Below, piece by piece: positions 6,965-15,583 of a stretch of DNA of 64,000 nucleotides; the stretch's first letter is position 1, and each line of letters opens with the position of its first letter. Below the pieces are notes generated by a model. That model saw nothing but the letters and a program-made list of their open reading frames with translations. It had not been told where the DNA came from and made no database searches. Location of the stretch: contig OZ006972.1 in the NCBI GenBank assembly GCA_963931255.1, forward strand, positions 1,922,001 to 1,986,000, in the 5' to 3' direction. The translations under genes and the position numbers were made by a program. The DNA is from CALUVN01 sp944323595 (GTDB lineage Bacteria > Cyanobacteriota > Vampirovibrionia > Gastranaerophilales > Gastranaerophilaceae).

Positions 6965-9820
6965 ATGGAAAAAAGCAAAACACTTATCTTAATAGATGGT
7001 CATGCATTGGCTTTCAGACAGTATTTTGCTCTTGAACGTACTAATATGAAAACTACTGATGGTACTCCTACATGGGCTGTGTACGGTTTTTTTAAGGCTA
7101 TTTTTGATTTGCTGAAGAATGAAACTATTCATCCGGATGCTATTGCTGTTACTTTTGATGTTAGCCACCATACATTTAGAACTGAAAAATTTGCTGAGTA
7201 TAAGGCTAATCGTGAGGCAATGCCTGATCCTATGAGAATTCAAATGGGATTAATTTCTGACGGATTAAAGGCTTTTAATATCCCTGTTTACGCTAAAGAG
7301 GGTTTTGAAGCTGATGATGTTATCGGGACTATATCTAAAAAGGCGTGTGAACTCGGGCATAAAATTTTAATTTTGACCGGCGATCAGGATGCTTTTCAGT
7401 TAATTGACCGTGATGGCTGCGTTAAGGTTATTATTCCGTCCAGGGGGGAATTAAAGGAATATGACTGGCAGGCTGTTTACGATAAATTGGGTGTATATCC
7501 AAATCAGGTTATTGATTTTAAAGGTCTGCGCGGAGATACATCAGATAACATTCCTGGAATTAAAGGAGTAGGCGAGAAGACGGCTCAAAAACTTCTGGCT
7601 CGTTACGGGACTTTGGATAATGTTCTTGCTAATTGTGAAAATATTCCGGAAAAAGCAATTAAAGAAAAAATTTGTGCCGGGATAGATCAGGCAAAGTTAA
7701 GTCAGTTTCTTGCAACGATTATATGTGATGTTGATATTGATTTTGACTTTGATGCTGCAAGAGTGAATTTACCTGATGTGTCAGAGGTTACTGAATTTTT
7801 GAAGCGTATGCAGTTTTATAGTTTTATTAAAAATATAAATCAGATTATGCATTCATTTAATAAGAACATTGATGCTGGTGAAAGCAAATCTCTTACTTCT
7901 GATTCCGGGGTACCTATGCAGCTTGGCTTTTTTTCTGAAGCTATAAAATCGGAGATTAACAAAAATGAATTATCCTGTGATAGAGTTTTGATTACTGATT
8001 CAAGTGATTTTTCCACAATGCTCTATTCTTTGCGTGATAAATCTGTAATTGCATTTAAAATAGAAGCAGATGTGGAAAATGCAGTTTCATCAAATTTAAT
8101 TGGTATAAGTATCGGTTTTAACAAAAACTTTACGGTTGTAGACGGTAAAATGGCTGTTAAAAATTCTGGGGCGGTCTCTTCAATTTATTATATTCCACTC
8201 GGGCATAACATTCCAAATCAGTTGCGTGCCGAGGATGTTTTGCAGGGGCTTAAGAAAATTTTCGAAGATGAAAATGTTAAGAAAATAACTCATGATTATA
8301 AAACAGAATATAATGTTTTGCGTAATTGTGGTATTAATCTCAGCGGCGTAATTTTTGATACAATGCTAGCAAGCTATATAAAAAATCCGGCAAGAAGTCA
8401 TCTTATTGATGTTCAATCAATTGAACATTTAGAGCATGCTATGTGTGAATATACCAGATATGAGGCTGATAAGAAAAAAAGAGTTAAAATTCAGGATGCA
8501 AATATAACTGATGTTTTATCCTATGAAGCCGATGTTGTAGACACTATACTCGGACTTGCTAAATTTTGGAATTCAGAACTTGATGCTGATGAACTATCAA
8601 TACTCAAAAATATGGAATTACCGCTGGCAAAAGTACTTGCAGATATGGAGTTTGTTGGTGTTTCCGTTGATGTGGATTATCTTGGAGAATTAGCTGTTGC
8701 ACAAGAAGTTGTTATGAAAAGGCTTGAGCGTCGAATTTATGATATTGCCGGCGAGGGATTTAACATAAATTCTCCGCGTCAGGTTTCTGAAATCCTGTTT
8801 GATAAATTGCAGATAAAATCAAAACGCCGTAAAGGAAAAAAACAAAATTCAACAAGTGCTGATATTCTGGAAGAGCTTGCCCCTGATTACGAGATTGTTC
8901 AGCTGATATTGCAGTACAGACAGTATACAAAGTTTCGTTCTAATTATACGGAGGCGCTTCCTCAACTAATCAGTCCTGTTGACGGTAGAATTCATACTAC
9001 TTATAATCAAACTATAACTGCTACCGGACGTCTTTCATCATCAAATCCTAATTTACAAAATATTCCTATTCGTTCTGAAGAAGGTAGTAAAATTCGTAGA
9101 GCCTTTATTCCGAAAGATAAAAATACTTCATGCATTTTGTCAGCCGACTATTCTCAAATTGAACTCCGCTTGCTTGCTCATATTTCTGAAGACAAACATC
9201 TTATTGATGCTTTTAACAGTGGCGAGGATGTGCATACTCTTACGGCTTCAAAGGTTTTTGATGTTCCGGTTTCCAGGGTAACCAAGGAGATGAGGTATAA
9301 GGCTAAAGCCGTTAATTTTGGTATTGTTTACGGACAAAGTAAGTACGGACTTTCAAAGGCTCTCGGGATAAGCAGTGCTGATGCAGATATGTTTATTGAA
9401 AAATATTTTGCGACCTATCCTCGAGTAAAAGCTTACATGATTTCTACCATAAAACTTGCGCAGGATACCGGGTTTGTAGAAACAATGTATGGCAGAAAAC
9501 GCTATTTGACTACAGAATTAAGCAGTTCTAATAAAATGATTAGAGAATTCGCTAAGAGAGCTGCTATTAACCAGCCGATGCAGGGTTCTGCAGCGGATTT
9601 GATTAAAATGGCTATGATTGAATTTTCTAATAAATTGAAAGAAAATAATCTTAAGTCAAAATTGATAATGCAGGTTCACGATGAACTTGTTGTTGAGGTC
9701 GAAAAAGATGAACTTGATCTGGTAACAGCTCTTGTCAGAGAAGCAATGGAGCTTAATCAGCCTTTGAAAGTTCCTCTGGTTGTAGATATTAATGTGGGGG
9801 ATTCATGGCAAGAATTATAA
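6965..9820 (+). CDS. polA: DNA polymerase I, probably without proofreading
   Basis: The 951-residue protein has the full three-part layout. The N-terminal 5' nuclease/FEN domain is at about 1-300, with DGHALAFRQYF and RGDTSDNIPGIKGVGEKTA. A 3'-5' exonuclease-like domain follows, then the polymerase with motif A DYSQIELRLLAH, motif B RYKAKAVNFGIVYGQ and motif C QVHDELVVEV. In the exonuclease region the metal-binding acids look lost. Motif I reads FKIEAD (K365 in place of the first Asp), motif II has E448 where Asp is expected, and motif III Y-x3-D reads YEADV. The gene follows clpX after 30 bases with an AGGAG ribosome site. Confidence 0.96.
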   Translation: MEKSKTLILIDGHALAFRQYFALERTNMKTTDGTPTWAVYGFFKAIFDLLKNETIHPDAIAVTFDVSHHTFRTEKFAEYKANREAMPDPMRIQMGLISDGLKAFNIPVYAKEGFEADDVIGTISKKACELGHKILILTGDQDAFQLIDRDGCVKVIIPSRGELKEYDWQAVYDKLGVYPNQVIDFKGLRGDTSDNIPGIKGVGEKTAQKLLARYGTLDNVLANCENIPEKAIKEKICAGIDQAKLSQFLATIICDVDIDFDFDAARVNLPDVSEVTEFLKRMQFYSFIKNINQIMHSFNKNIDAGESKSLTSDSGVPMQLGFFSEAIKSEINKNELSCDRVLITDSSDFSTMLYSLRDKSVIAFKIEADVENAVSSNLIGISIGFNKNFTVVDGKMAVKNSGAVSSIYYIPLGHNIPNQLRAEDVLQGLKKIFEDENVKKITHDYKTEYNVLRNCGINLSGVIFDTMLASYIKNPARSHLIDVQSIEHLEHAMCEYTRYEADKKKRVKIQDANITDVLSYEADVVDTILGLAKFWNSELDADELSILKNMELPLAKVLADMEFVGVSVDVDYLGELAVAQEVVMKRLERRIYDIAGEGFNINSPRQVSEILFDKLQIKSKRRKGKKQNSTSADILEELAPDYEIVQLILQYRQYTKFRSNYTEALPQLISPVDGRIHTTYNQTITATGRLSSSNPNLQNIPIRSEEGSKIRRAFIPKDKNTSCILSADYSQIELRLLAHISEDKHLIDAFNSGEDVHTLTASKVFDVPVSRVTKEMRYKAKAVNFGIVYGQSKYGLSKALGISSADADMFIEKYFATYPRVKAYMISTIKLAQDTGFVETMYGRKRYLTTELSSSNKMIREFAKRAAINQPMQGSAADLIKMAMIEFSNKLKENNLKSKLIMQVHDELVVEVEKDELDLVTALVREAMELNQPLKVPLVVDINVGDSWQEL

Positions 9821-10218
9821 TTGCAGTTTTGGGTTTATTTTTATTTGCAGTTGCTCCTGTTTCTGCGGAAACTGTTATGACTGTTCAATCTCTTGTGACT
9901 CCGCAAAATGTTGATTTTGAGTATTGCAATAAAATTTTTAATATAAATGCTGAACGCTTATTTTATTTAACTATTGCAAGCATAAATGCAAACAAGTTTA
10001 AAATAGATGAAATTCAGTCAAAATCAGGGTATATTTTATTTACTGCCGCAGATAAGCAATTTTTGGCAAATATCGCATCTTTAGATGACAAACGTGCTAT
10101 ATTAAAAATTACTCCGGCGAATAATATTTATTACTTCCCGCTCGGGATTGTTGTTAACCTTTTTAAATATATTGAACTTAATACTGATTTGCAGACGGTT
10201 GAATTAAAAAAGATATAA
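9805..10218 (+). CDS. Small exported protein of unknown function
   Basis: This 137-residue protein starts with a clear signal peptide (ARIIIAVLGLFLFAVAPVSA), so it is exported to the periplasm or surface. The mature part of about 115 residues mixes beta and helical stretches; no catalytic motif or lipobox is seen and I do not recognise the family. The ATG lies inside the last codons of polA (16-base overlap), so it is co-translated with polA. It converges on tlyA with a 16-base gap and no obvious terminator between them. Confidence 0.75.
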   Translation: MARIIIAVLGLFLFAVAPVSAETVMTVQSLVTPQNVDFEYCNKIFNINAERLFYLTIASINANKFKIDEIQSKSGYILFTAADKQFLANIASLDDKRAILKITPANNIYYFPLGIVVNLFKYIELNTDLQTVELKKI

Positions 10219-10234
10219 TTCTGTGAGAATAGAT

Positions 10235-11050
10235 TTAATTTAATACAGCAAAAGCCTCATCAACAACCGCAGAAATTTCAGGCTTTTTGTATAAATTTTC
10301 TCTTCCAAATTCCAGCCATACGAGGTATTCTATATTGCCAGACGGTCCTTTTATGGATGAGTAGGTGAGTCCTTTCACCGTGTACCCTAAATTAAGCGCG
10401 CAGTTAAGTACGTTATTTATTACTTCAGCATGAACTTTTTTATCTTTAACAACTCCGCCTTTTTCAACTTTTTCTTTGCCTGCTTCAAATTGTGGTTTTA
10501 TAAGACATATCATTTCATGATAATTTTTATTTAGTAATTTTTTCAGATTTTCAAGAACTTTTGTCAGCGAAATGAAAGATAAATCGCTGACAAGTAAATC
10601 TGCAACCGGCTCATTTTCTGAATATATATCAGAAAAATTGCATATTTTTAAGTTAGTTCTCTCAATTGTTTTAACTTTTTCCGATGAGCGGATTTTCCAA
10701 TCAAGCTGCCCGTATCCGACATCTACTGCGTAAACGTATCGCGCGCCGTTTTGTAAAAGGCAGTCAGTAAATCCGCCAGTTGAAGCTCCTGCATCAAAGC
10801 AAACCCTATCCTGAACTTTTACAGGAAATGTATCCAGAGCTTTTTTTAATTTAAATCCGCCGCGGGATACGTATGGCATTGATTTTACCTGAATATCGTA
10901 TTCTTTTTCGGGTGAAATCTGAAAACCTGATTTTGTTATATATTCGTCATTTATTTTTACATGTCCTGCAAGGATTGCTGCTGAAGCTTTGCTTTTTGTT
11001 TCAAAATATCCCAAATCTGTCAGGTATTTATCCAGTCGTTCTTTTTTCAT
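10235..11050 (-). CDS. tlyA: TlyA-family rRNA 2'-O-methyltransferase (S4 + FtsJ-like)
   Basis: An N-terminal S4 RNA-binding domain (about residues 1-60, ERLDKYLTDLGY...) is joined to a Rossmann methyltransferase domain with the SAM motif FDAGASTGGFTDCLL and later LVSDLSFIS. This is the architecture of TlyA, which methylates ribose in 16S/23S rRNA; TlyA-like proteins were also called hemolysins. Length 271 fits. Its start overlaps the stop of tatD by four bases (ATGA), so the two are translationally coupled. Confidence 0.9.
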   Translation of the reverse strand: MKKERLDKYLTDLGYFETKSKASAAILAGHVKINDEYITKSGFQISPEKEYDIQVKSMPYVSRGGFKLKKALDTFPVKVQDRVCFDAGASTGGFTDCLLQNGARYVYAVDVGYGQLDWKIRSSEKVKTIERTNLKICNFSDIYSENEPVADLLVSDLSFISLTKVLENLKKLLNKNYHEMICLIKPQFEAGKEKVEKGGVVKDKKVHAEVINNVLNCALNLGYTVKGLTYSSIKGPSGNIEYLVWLEFGRENLYKKPEISAVVDEAFAVLN

Positions 11051-11814
11051 ATATGATAAATCCTTTCGGCATTCCGGGTTGTTATTTCCGCAACTTCCTC
11101 AACTGGGATTCCTCTCAGATAAGAAATCTCTTCTGCCACATATTTTACATAAGCAGGTTGATTTTCTTTTCCCCTGAATGGGACAGGAGTCAGGTATGGC
11201 GCATCGGTTTCAAGTATAATTTTTTCAAGCGGAATTTCTTTTGCAACTTCTTTCATTTTTATTGCATTTTTGAATGTCACAACCCCGCCTAAACCTAAAT
11301 ACCAGCCCTCTTTGATACATTCTTGTGCAAATTCAACACTGCCTGAATAGCAGTGCAGAACTACATCTGAACCTTTATTGTATTCTTTAAGTATATTAAA
11401 CGTATCTTTATGTGCTTCTCTATCGTGGACACAGATGGGAAGATTTAGACGATTTGCAAGTTTTATCTGCCTTATAAAAACTTCCTGCTGTATGTCATTG
11501 AATGACTTATCCCAGTAGTAGTCTAATCCTATTTCTCCTATTGCAACAATTTTGTTGTGTCGAGCAGCGTTTTCTATATGCTTTTCAGCTTCATCGTTGT
11601 ATAATTTTGCTTCTGATGGATGTACTCCGAGCATTCCAAAACAATTTTCGTATTTTTCTATTAATGGAAATATTACTTTGTCTGAATCCGGTGTTACGCC
11701 CGGAATAATCATTTTTTTTACGTTATTTTCTTCTGCAAGCCTGATTATGTCATCGCTTGAGAAGTTTTCTATCATATCAATGTGGGTATGGGTATCTATG
11801 AGATATTTATTCAT
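11047..11814 (-). CDS. tatD: TatD-family metal-dependent deoxyribonuclease
   Basis: The amidohydrolase-type metal ligands of TatD are all present: DTHTHID at the N-terminus, GEIGLDYYW, a VHDRE histidine, LHCYSG and ETDAPYL. Length 255 is standard. TatD enzymes act as magnesium-dependent 3'-5' DNA/RNA exonucleases in the cytoplasm. The gene heads a two-gene unit with tlyA and diverges from gatD. It has no Shine-Dalgarno and an extended -10 box six bases before the ATG. Confidence 0.92.
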   Translation of the reverse strand: MNKYLIDTHTHIDMIENFSSDDIIRLAEENNVKKMIIPGVTPDSDKVIFPLIEKYENCFGMLGVHPSEAKLYNDEAEKHIENAARHNKIVAIGEIGLDYYWDKSFNDIQQEVFIRQIKLANRLNLPICVHDREAHKDTFNILKEYNKGSDVVLHCYSGSVEFAQECIKEGWYLGLGGVVTFKNAIKMKEVAKEIPLEKIILETDAPYLTPVPFRGKENQPAYVKYVAEEISYLRGIPVEEVAEITTRNAERIYHI

Positions 11815-11820
11815 AAAATT

Positions 11821-11829
11821 ATTATAACA
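11821..11829 (-). promoter_or_regulatory. Extended -10 promoter (TGTTATAAT), probably leaderless
   Basis: On the minus strand TGT-TATAAT is followed by six bases and the ATG of tatD. The predicted transcription start falls on or beside the start codon. Confidence 0.6.
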
Positions 11830-11851
11830 CGTACAAATTTCCGTAAAAATA

Positions 11852-11860
11852 TGTTATAAT
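11852..11860 (+). promoter_or_regulatory. Extended -10 promoter (TGTTATAAT), probably leaderless
   Basis: TGT-TATAAT is followed by six bases and the ATG of gatD. Together with the tatD promoter it forms a divergent pair in a 52-base intergenic space that has no room for ordinary leaders on either side. Confidence 0.6.
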
Positions 11861-11866
11861 TACGAT

Positions 11867-12604
11867 ATGGAAAAGAAGAGTGATTTAAAAATTACAATTA
11901 CGCATCTGTATCCTAAACTATTAAATTTATATGGTGATATAGGTAATATTATTACTTTAAAAAAACGCTGTGAGTGGCGCGGAATTTCCGTAGAATTATT
12001 AGAGGTTAATCCTGGAAAAGAAATCCCTGCGTCTGATATCTATTTTATAGGCGGCGGACAGGATAAGCAGCAAATTGATGTTGCGGCGGAATTGAAATTT
12101 AATAAAGATTTTCTTACGGAACAGCGTGATTCAGGTGCGGTTTTTCTGGGAATTTGCGGGGGATATCAGCTCTTAGGGCATTATTATCAGCCGCATAACG
12201 GTGACAAACTTGAGGGGATTTCTCTTCTTGATGCATATACGGTTGCGGGAAAAAAACGTTTTATAGGTAATGTTACCGCTAAAATAGATTATCTCACTCC
12301 TGATACGCTTGTCGGGTTTGAAAACCACAGCGGGCTAACATATCTTCAGGGAGAAACAAAACCGTTGGCGATGGTGACTGTGGGTAATGGAAATAACGGT
12401 TCTGACAAGACTGAGGGGGCTCGTTATATGAATGTTTTCGGTACATATCTCCATGGTTCTTTCCTGCCTAAAAATCCTCATTTTGCTGATTACCTTATTG
12501 AACTTGCACTTGAGAAACGATATGGTGAACATATTCAGCTTGATAACCTTGATGATGATTTTGAGTTAAAAACACATTTATCTCTCGTCGGTAAAGCTTA
12601 TTGA
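11867..12604 (+). CDS. gatD: Lipid II isoglutaminyl synthase, glutamine amidotransferase subunit
   Basis: The protein is a class I glutamine amidotransferase of the CobB/CobQ type. The nucleophile is C97 in FLGICGGYQLLG and the catalytic histidine sits in GTYLHGSFLPKNP near residue 195. The opening ITHLYPKLLNLYGDIGN and length 245 match GatD, which supplies ammonia to MurT for amidation of D-Glu in lipid II. Its usual partner murT is not next to it: the upstream gene is divergent tatD and the next downstream gene is a YbhN-like membrane protein. Another CobQ-like role is possible but less likely. Confidence 0.82.
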   Translation: MEKKSDLKITITHLYPKLLNLYGDIGNIITLKKRCEWRGISVELLEVNPGKEIPASDIYFIGGGQDKQQIDVAAELKFNKDFLTEQRDSGAVFLGICGGYQLLGHYYQPHNGDKLEGISLLDAYTVAGKKRFIGNVTAKIDYLTPDTLVGFENHSGLTYLQGETKPLAMVTVGNGNNGSDKTEGARYMNVFGTYLHGSFLPKNPHFADYLIELALEKRYGEHIQLDNLDDDFELKTHLSLVGKAY

Positions 12605-12630
12605 GTCCTAACAATTTCCTAACATTTCTA

Positions 12631-12639
12631 TGGTATAAT
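12631..12639 (+). promoter_or_regulatory. Extended -10 promoter (TGGTATAAT), probably leaderless
   Basis: TGG-TATAAT is followed by seven bases and the ATG of the YbhN-like gene. No Shine-Dalgarno lies between them. It would give this gene its own transcript although gatD ends only 27 bases upstream of the box. Confidence 0.6.
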
Positions 12640-12646
12640 TTTTAAT

Positions 12647-13651
12647 ATGAAGAAGAGAAAAATTTTTGCACTTGTAATTAGTATTGCATTTCTTATATTA
12701 ATTTTTTACAAGATTGATTTGTCTGAACTTATTGATACTTTTAAAAATTTTGATTGCAAAAATTTATTATGGATAATTATATTTTACGTACTTTCGCTTT
12801 ATATCAGAGGTGTTCGCTGGAAAGCATTGCTTTTGAATGATTCAAAATATTCATCATTGAGTCTTGCCGAGATTTTTACTGTCGGTAGTATGTTGAATGT
12901 TTTTTTGCCTGCGCGTGCAGGTGATGTATATCGTGCATATTACCTCGGGACTGTAAAAGAAGAGCGCAAAATGAAAGTGCTTGGTTCTATTATTTTGGAA
13001 CGTATTTTTGACGGAATTTGTGTATTTTTGATATTACTTTTTGCTGTTATGATGTATTGCAGACAGGCGTGGATTTTCCATCTGGCTTTCGGTATCGGAA
13101 CTTTATTTATAGGTTCTCTTCTAATTTTTTATCTGATTTTCAAGTTTGACAAAATTGATTGGATTTTTGCCCAAATTTCTAAATTATTCAAACCTTTCCC
13201 TGAAAAGATTTCATCCCCGCTGCTTACTTTTACTGATAAAGTAAGAAATTATATGAACTCTTTTATGCAAGGATTTCAGGTTTTGGACAGTCTGAAGTAT
13301 ACTATGATTGCTGTTGGAACTAGTTTTCTTGTATGGGGGCTGGAAGCTTATGTAGCATTTTTGATTGTTGATAGTTTTGATTTAGGTTTACGGTTTGCTG
13401 CTGCGTTCTTTGTTATCAGTTTAACATCTTTTTCTACAATGATTCCATCAACTTCAGTATTTCTAGGTCCTTATCAGTATGCATACATTCTTGCTCTTGG
13501 TATTTTTAGTATAGAAAAATCAACAGCTCTTGCAGTATCTGCAATTCATCAGGCTATATTTATGCTTATTCTGACTATTCTTGGAGGATATTATTTGTTT
13601 AAATGTAATATTTCGCTCAAGGATATTGAGAAAGCTACAGAAGAAAATTAA
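12647..13651 (+). CDS. YbhN/UPF0104-type flippase-like membrane protein
   Basis: The 334-residue polytopic membrane protein (about 7-8 hydrophobic helices) matches the lysylphosphatidylglycerol synthase transmembrane-region/UPF0104 family. It shows the typical RGVRWKALL near residue 55 and the FLPARAGDVYRAYYLG loop near residue 90. Members include the flippase half of MprF and glycan- or lipid-linked membrane proteins; the substrate here is unknown. There is no soluble synthase domain. A strong bidirectional terminator follows the gene. Confidence 0.82.
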   Translation: MKKRKIFALVISIAFLILIFYKIDLSELIDTFKNFDCKNLLWIIIFYVLSLYIRGVRWKALLLNDSKYSSLSLAEIFTVGSMLNVFLPARAGDVYRAYYLGTVKEERKMKVLGSIILERIFDGICVFLILLFAVMMYCRQAWIFHLAFGIGTLFIGSLLIFYLIFKFDKIDWIFAQISKLFKPFPEKISSPLLTFTDKVRNYMNSFMQGFQVLDSLKYTMIAVGTSFLVWGLEAYVAFLIVDSFDLGLRFAAAFFVISLTSFSTMIPSTSVFLGPYQYAYILALGIFSIEKSTALAVSAIHQAIFMLILTILGGYYLFKCNISLKDIEKATEEN

Positions 13652-13675
13652 ATTTGCCTGTTTATGTGTAATAAT

Positions 13676-13704
13676 AAAAAGACGGTCTTAATAACCGTCT
13701 TTTT
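13676..13704. terminator. Bidirectional rho-independent terminator
   Basis: AAAAAGACGGT pairs with ACCGTCTTTTT around a 7-base loop. A-rich and T-rich flanks on both sides let it serve the YbhN-like gene and the convergent proS. Confidence 0.9.
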
Positions 13705-13730
13705 ATTTGTAATGTTGTATTGAATTTATT

Positions 13731-15470
13731 TTATTTAATATTTTTAACAATATCTATTAAGTGTTCCACAGCAGTTTCAGGAGTAACTGTTTCAACTTCG
13801 CCGGTAGCTCTTGTTTTGTATTCAACAAGACCGTCAGTTATGGTTTTTCCTACTGTTACACGGTACGGAAAACCGATTAAGTCAGCATCTTTGAATTTTA
13901 CTCCTGCGCGTTCGTCACGATCATCAAGTACAACTTCAACGCCTGCTTTCAGTAATTCTTCGTACATTTTTTTTGCAGTTTTCATCTGTAATTCATCCTG
14001 AACATTTACCGGAACAATTACAACATGGTAAGGTGCAATTGAAATCGGCCATTTTATGCCGTGTTCATCATAGTGTGCTTCTACTGCTGCTGCTGCTGTC
14101 CTTGAAATCCCTATACCGTAACATCCCATTACGTATGGGTGTGATTTGCCGTTCTTATCAAGGTAAACCGCGTTCATCGGTTTGGAATATTTTGTTCCTA
14201 GTTTGAATATATTTCCGACTTCAATACCCTTTGTTACAAAAAGCGGTTTTCCGCATTGCGGACAAAGTTCTCCTGATTGTACAAGTCTTATATCAGCGTA
14301 TTTTGTATCTTCCGGCAGATTTAAATCCATAAGATTTGCACCAACAAGGTGTTTGTCTGTTTGATTTATACCTACAACAAAATTTTTCATATCTTTAACA
14401 GTTTCGTCTGCAACAATCGTTACGCCGTTCATTCCTTTTGGTCCTATAAACCCAGGCACTGCATCAAAGCCTTTTTCTGACATAAGTTCCGCAATTTCTG
14501 CTGATGATGCTATTCTGATATCTATTCCGCCTACGGAGTTCATTAATTTAGTTTCTTCTACGGACTTGTCAGCTCTAATAAGTGCCAGTACCGGCTTTTT
14601 GTCTACTATATAGACCAGAGTTTTCAAAATTAATGTGTCAGGAATATTAAGAAACTTGCTTAATTCTTCTATTGAATGTGTATTCGGGGTATCAACTACT
14701 TTAGTTTCTTTAAAGTAATCTTTTCCGTCAACGACCGCAGCAGGAAGTTTTGATACTGCATGGTTTGAGTTTGCTGAATAGTCGCAATCATTACAATAGA
14801 AAACGTCATTTTCTCCGGCATCTGTACCTGTAATTACCATAAATTCATGGCTTACGCTTCCGCCGATTGCGCCTGAATCAGATTGAACCATTTTTGTTTC
14901 AAGCCCGCATCTTTCGAAAATTCTTTTATAAGCTTGCGCCATATTTTCGTATTCTTTATCAAGACCGGCTTCATCAACGTCAAAGCTGTAAGCATCTTTC
15001 ATAATAAATTCACGACCTCTCAGCAAGCCATAACGTGGTCTGACTTCATCACGAAATTTAGATTGAATCTGGTACAAATTAACAGGCAGCTGTTTGTAAG
15101 ATTTCAATCCGTCACGTGCAATTGATGTGATAACTTCTTCGTGTGTAGGTCCAAGACACATCACTCTGTCGTGGCGGTCTTTCATTCTCATAAGTTCTTT
15201 GCCGTACACTTCCCAGCGGCCTGATTCTTCCCAGAGTTCTTTAGGCTGAACAAACGGCATAAGAAGTTCCTGTGCACCTGCTCTGTCCATTTCTTCTCTG
15301 ACTATATTTTCAACTTTTTTTAATACTCTCCACATCAGGGGTAAATAGTTATAAACACCTGATGTAAGTTTTCTTATATATCCTGCGCGGGCAAGCATCT
15401 TGTGTGATACTACTTCCGCATCAGACGGAAACTCTCTCAGGGTTTGTACAAATAATTTTGACATTTTCAT
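13731..15470 (-). CDS. proS: Prolyl-tRNA synthetase, bacterial type with editing domain
   Basis: The 579-residue enzyme charges tRNA-Pro. Class II motifs are visible: motif 2 region FRDEVRPRYGLLRGREF near residue 137, and motif 3 GIGISRTAAAAVE near residue 450. Between them is a YbaK-like insertion domain (about 225-400), which removes mischarged alanine. The C-terminal anticodon-binding domain holds DRDERAGVKFKDAD. A GAGGA ribosome site precedes the ATG. A stand-alone YbaK-family protein is also encoded in this window, at 53.8-54.3 kb. Confidence 0.97.
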   Translation of the reverse strand: MKMSKLFVQTLREFPSDAEVVSHKMLARAGYIRKLTSGVYNYLPLMWRVLKKVENIVREEMDRAGAQELLMPFVQPKELWEESGRWEVYGKELMRMKDRHDRVMCLGPTHEEVITSIARDGLKSYKQLPVNLYQIQSKFRDEVRPRYGLLRGREFIMKDAYSFDVDEAGLDKEYENMAQAYKRIFERCGLETKMVQSDSGAIGGSVSHEFMVITGTDAGENDVFYCNDCDYSANSNHAVSKLPAAVVDGKDYFKETKVVDTPNTHSIEELSKFLNIPDTLILKTLVYIVDKKPVLALIRADKSVEETKLMNSVGGIDIRIASSAEIAELMSEKGFDAVPGFIGPKGMNGVTIVADETVKDMKNFVVGINQTDKHLVGANLMDLNLPEDTKYADIRLVQSGELCPQCGKPLFVTKGIEVGNIFKLGTKYSKPMNAVYLDKNGKSHPYVMGCYGIGISRTAAAAVEAHYDEHGIKWPISIAPYHVVIVPVNVQDELQMKTAKKMYEELLKAGVEVVLDDRDERAGVKFKDADLIGFPYRVTVGKTITDGLVEYKTRATGEVETVTPETAVEHLIDIVKNIK

Positions 15471-15583
15471 AGTAATACATCCTCTTAATTCATTTTATAA
15501 GATTATTTTACCATGCTGAAAAATATTCTGCATAATTATTTGTACAGGCTATAAATTTCACAACTTCAAGCCGGCGCGAAGTT

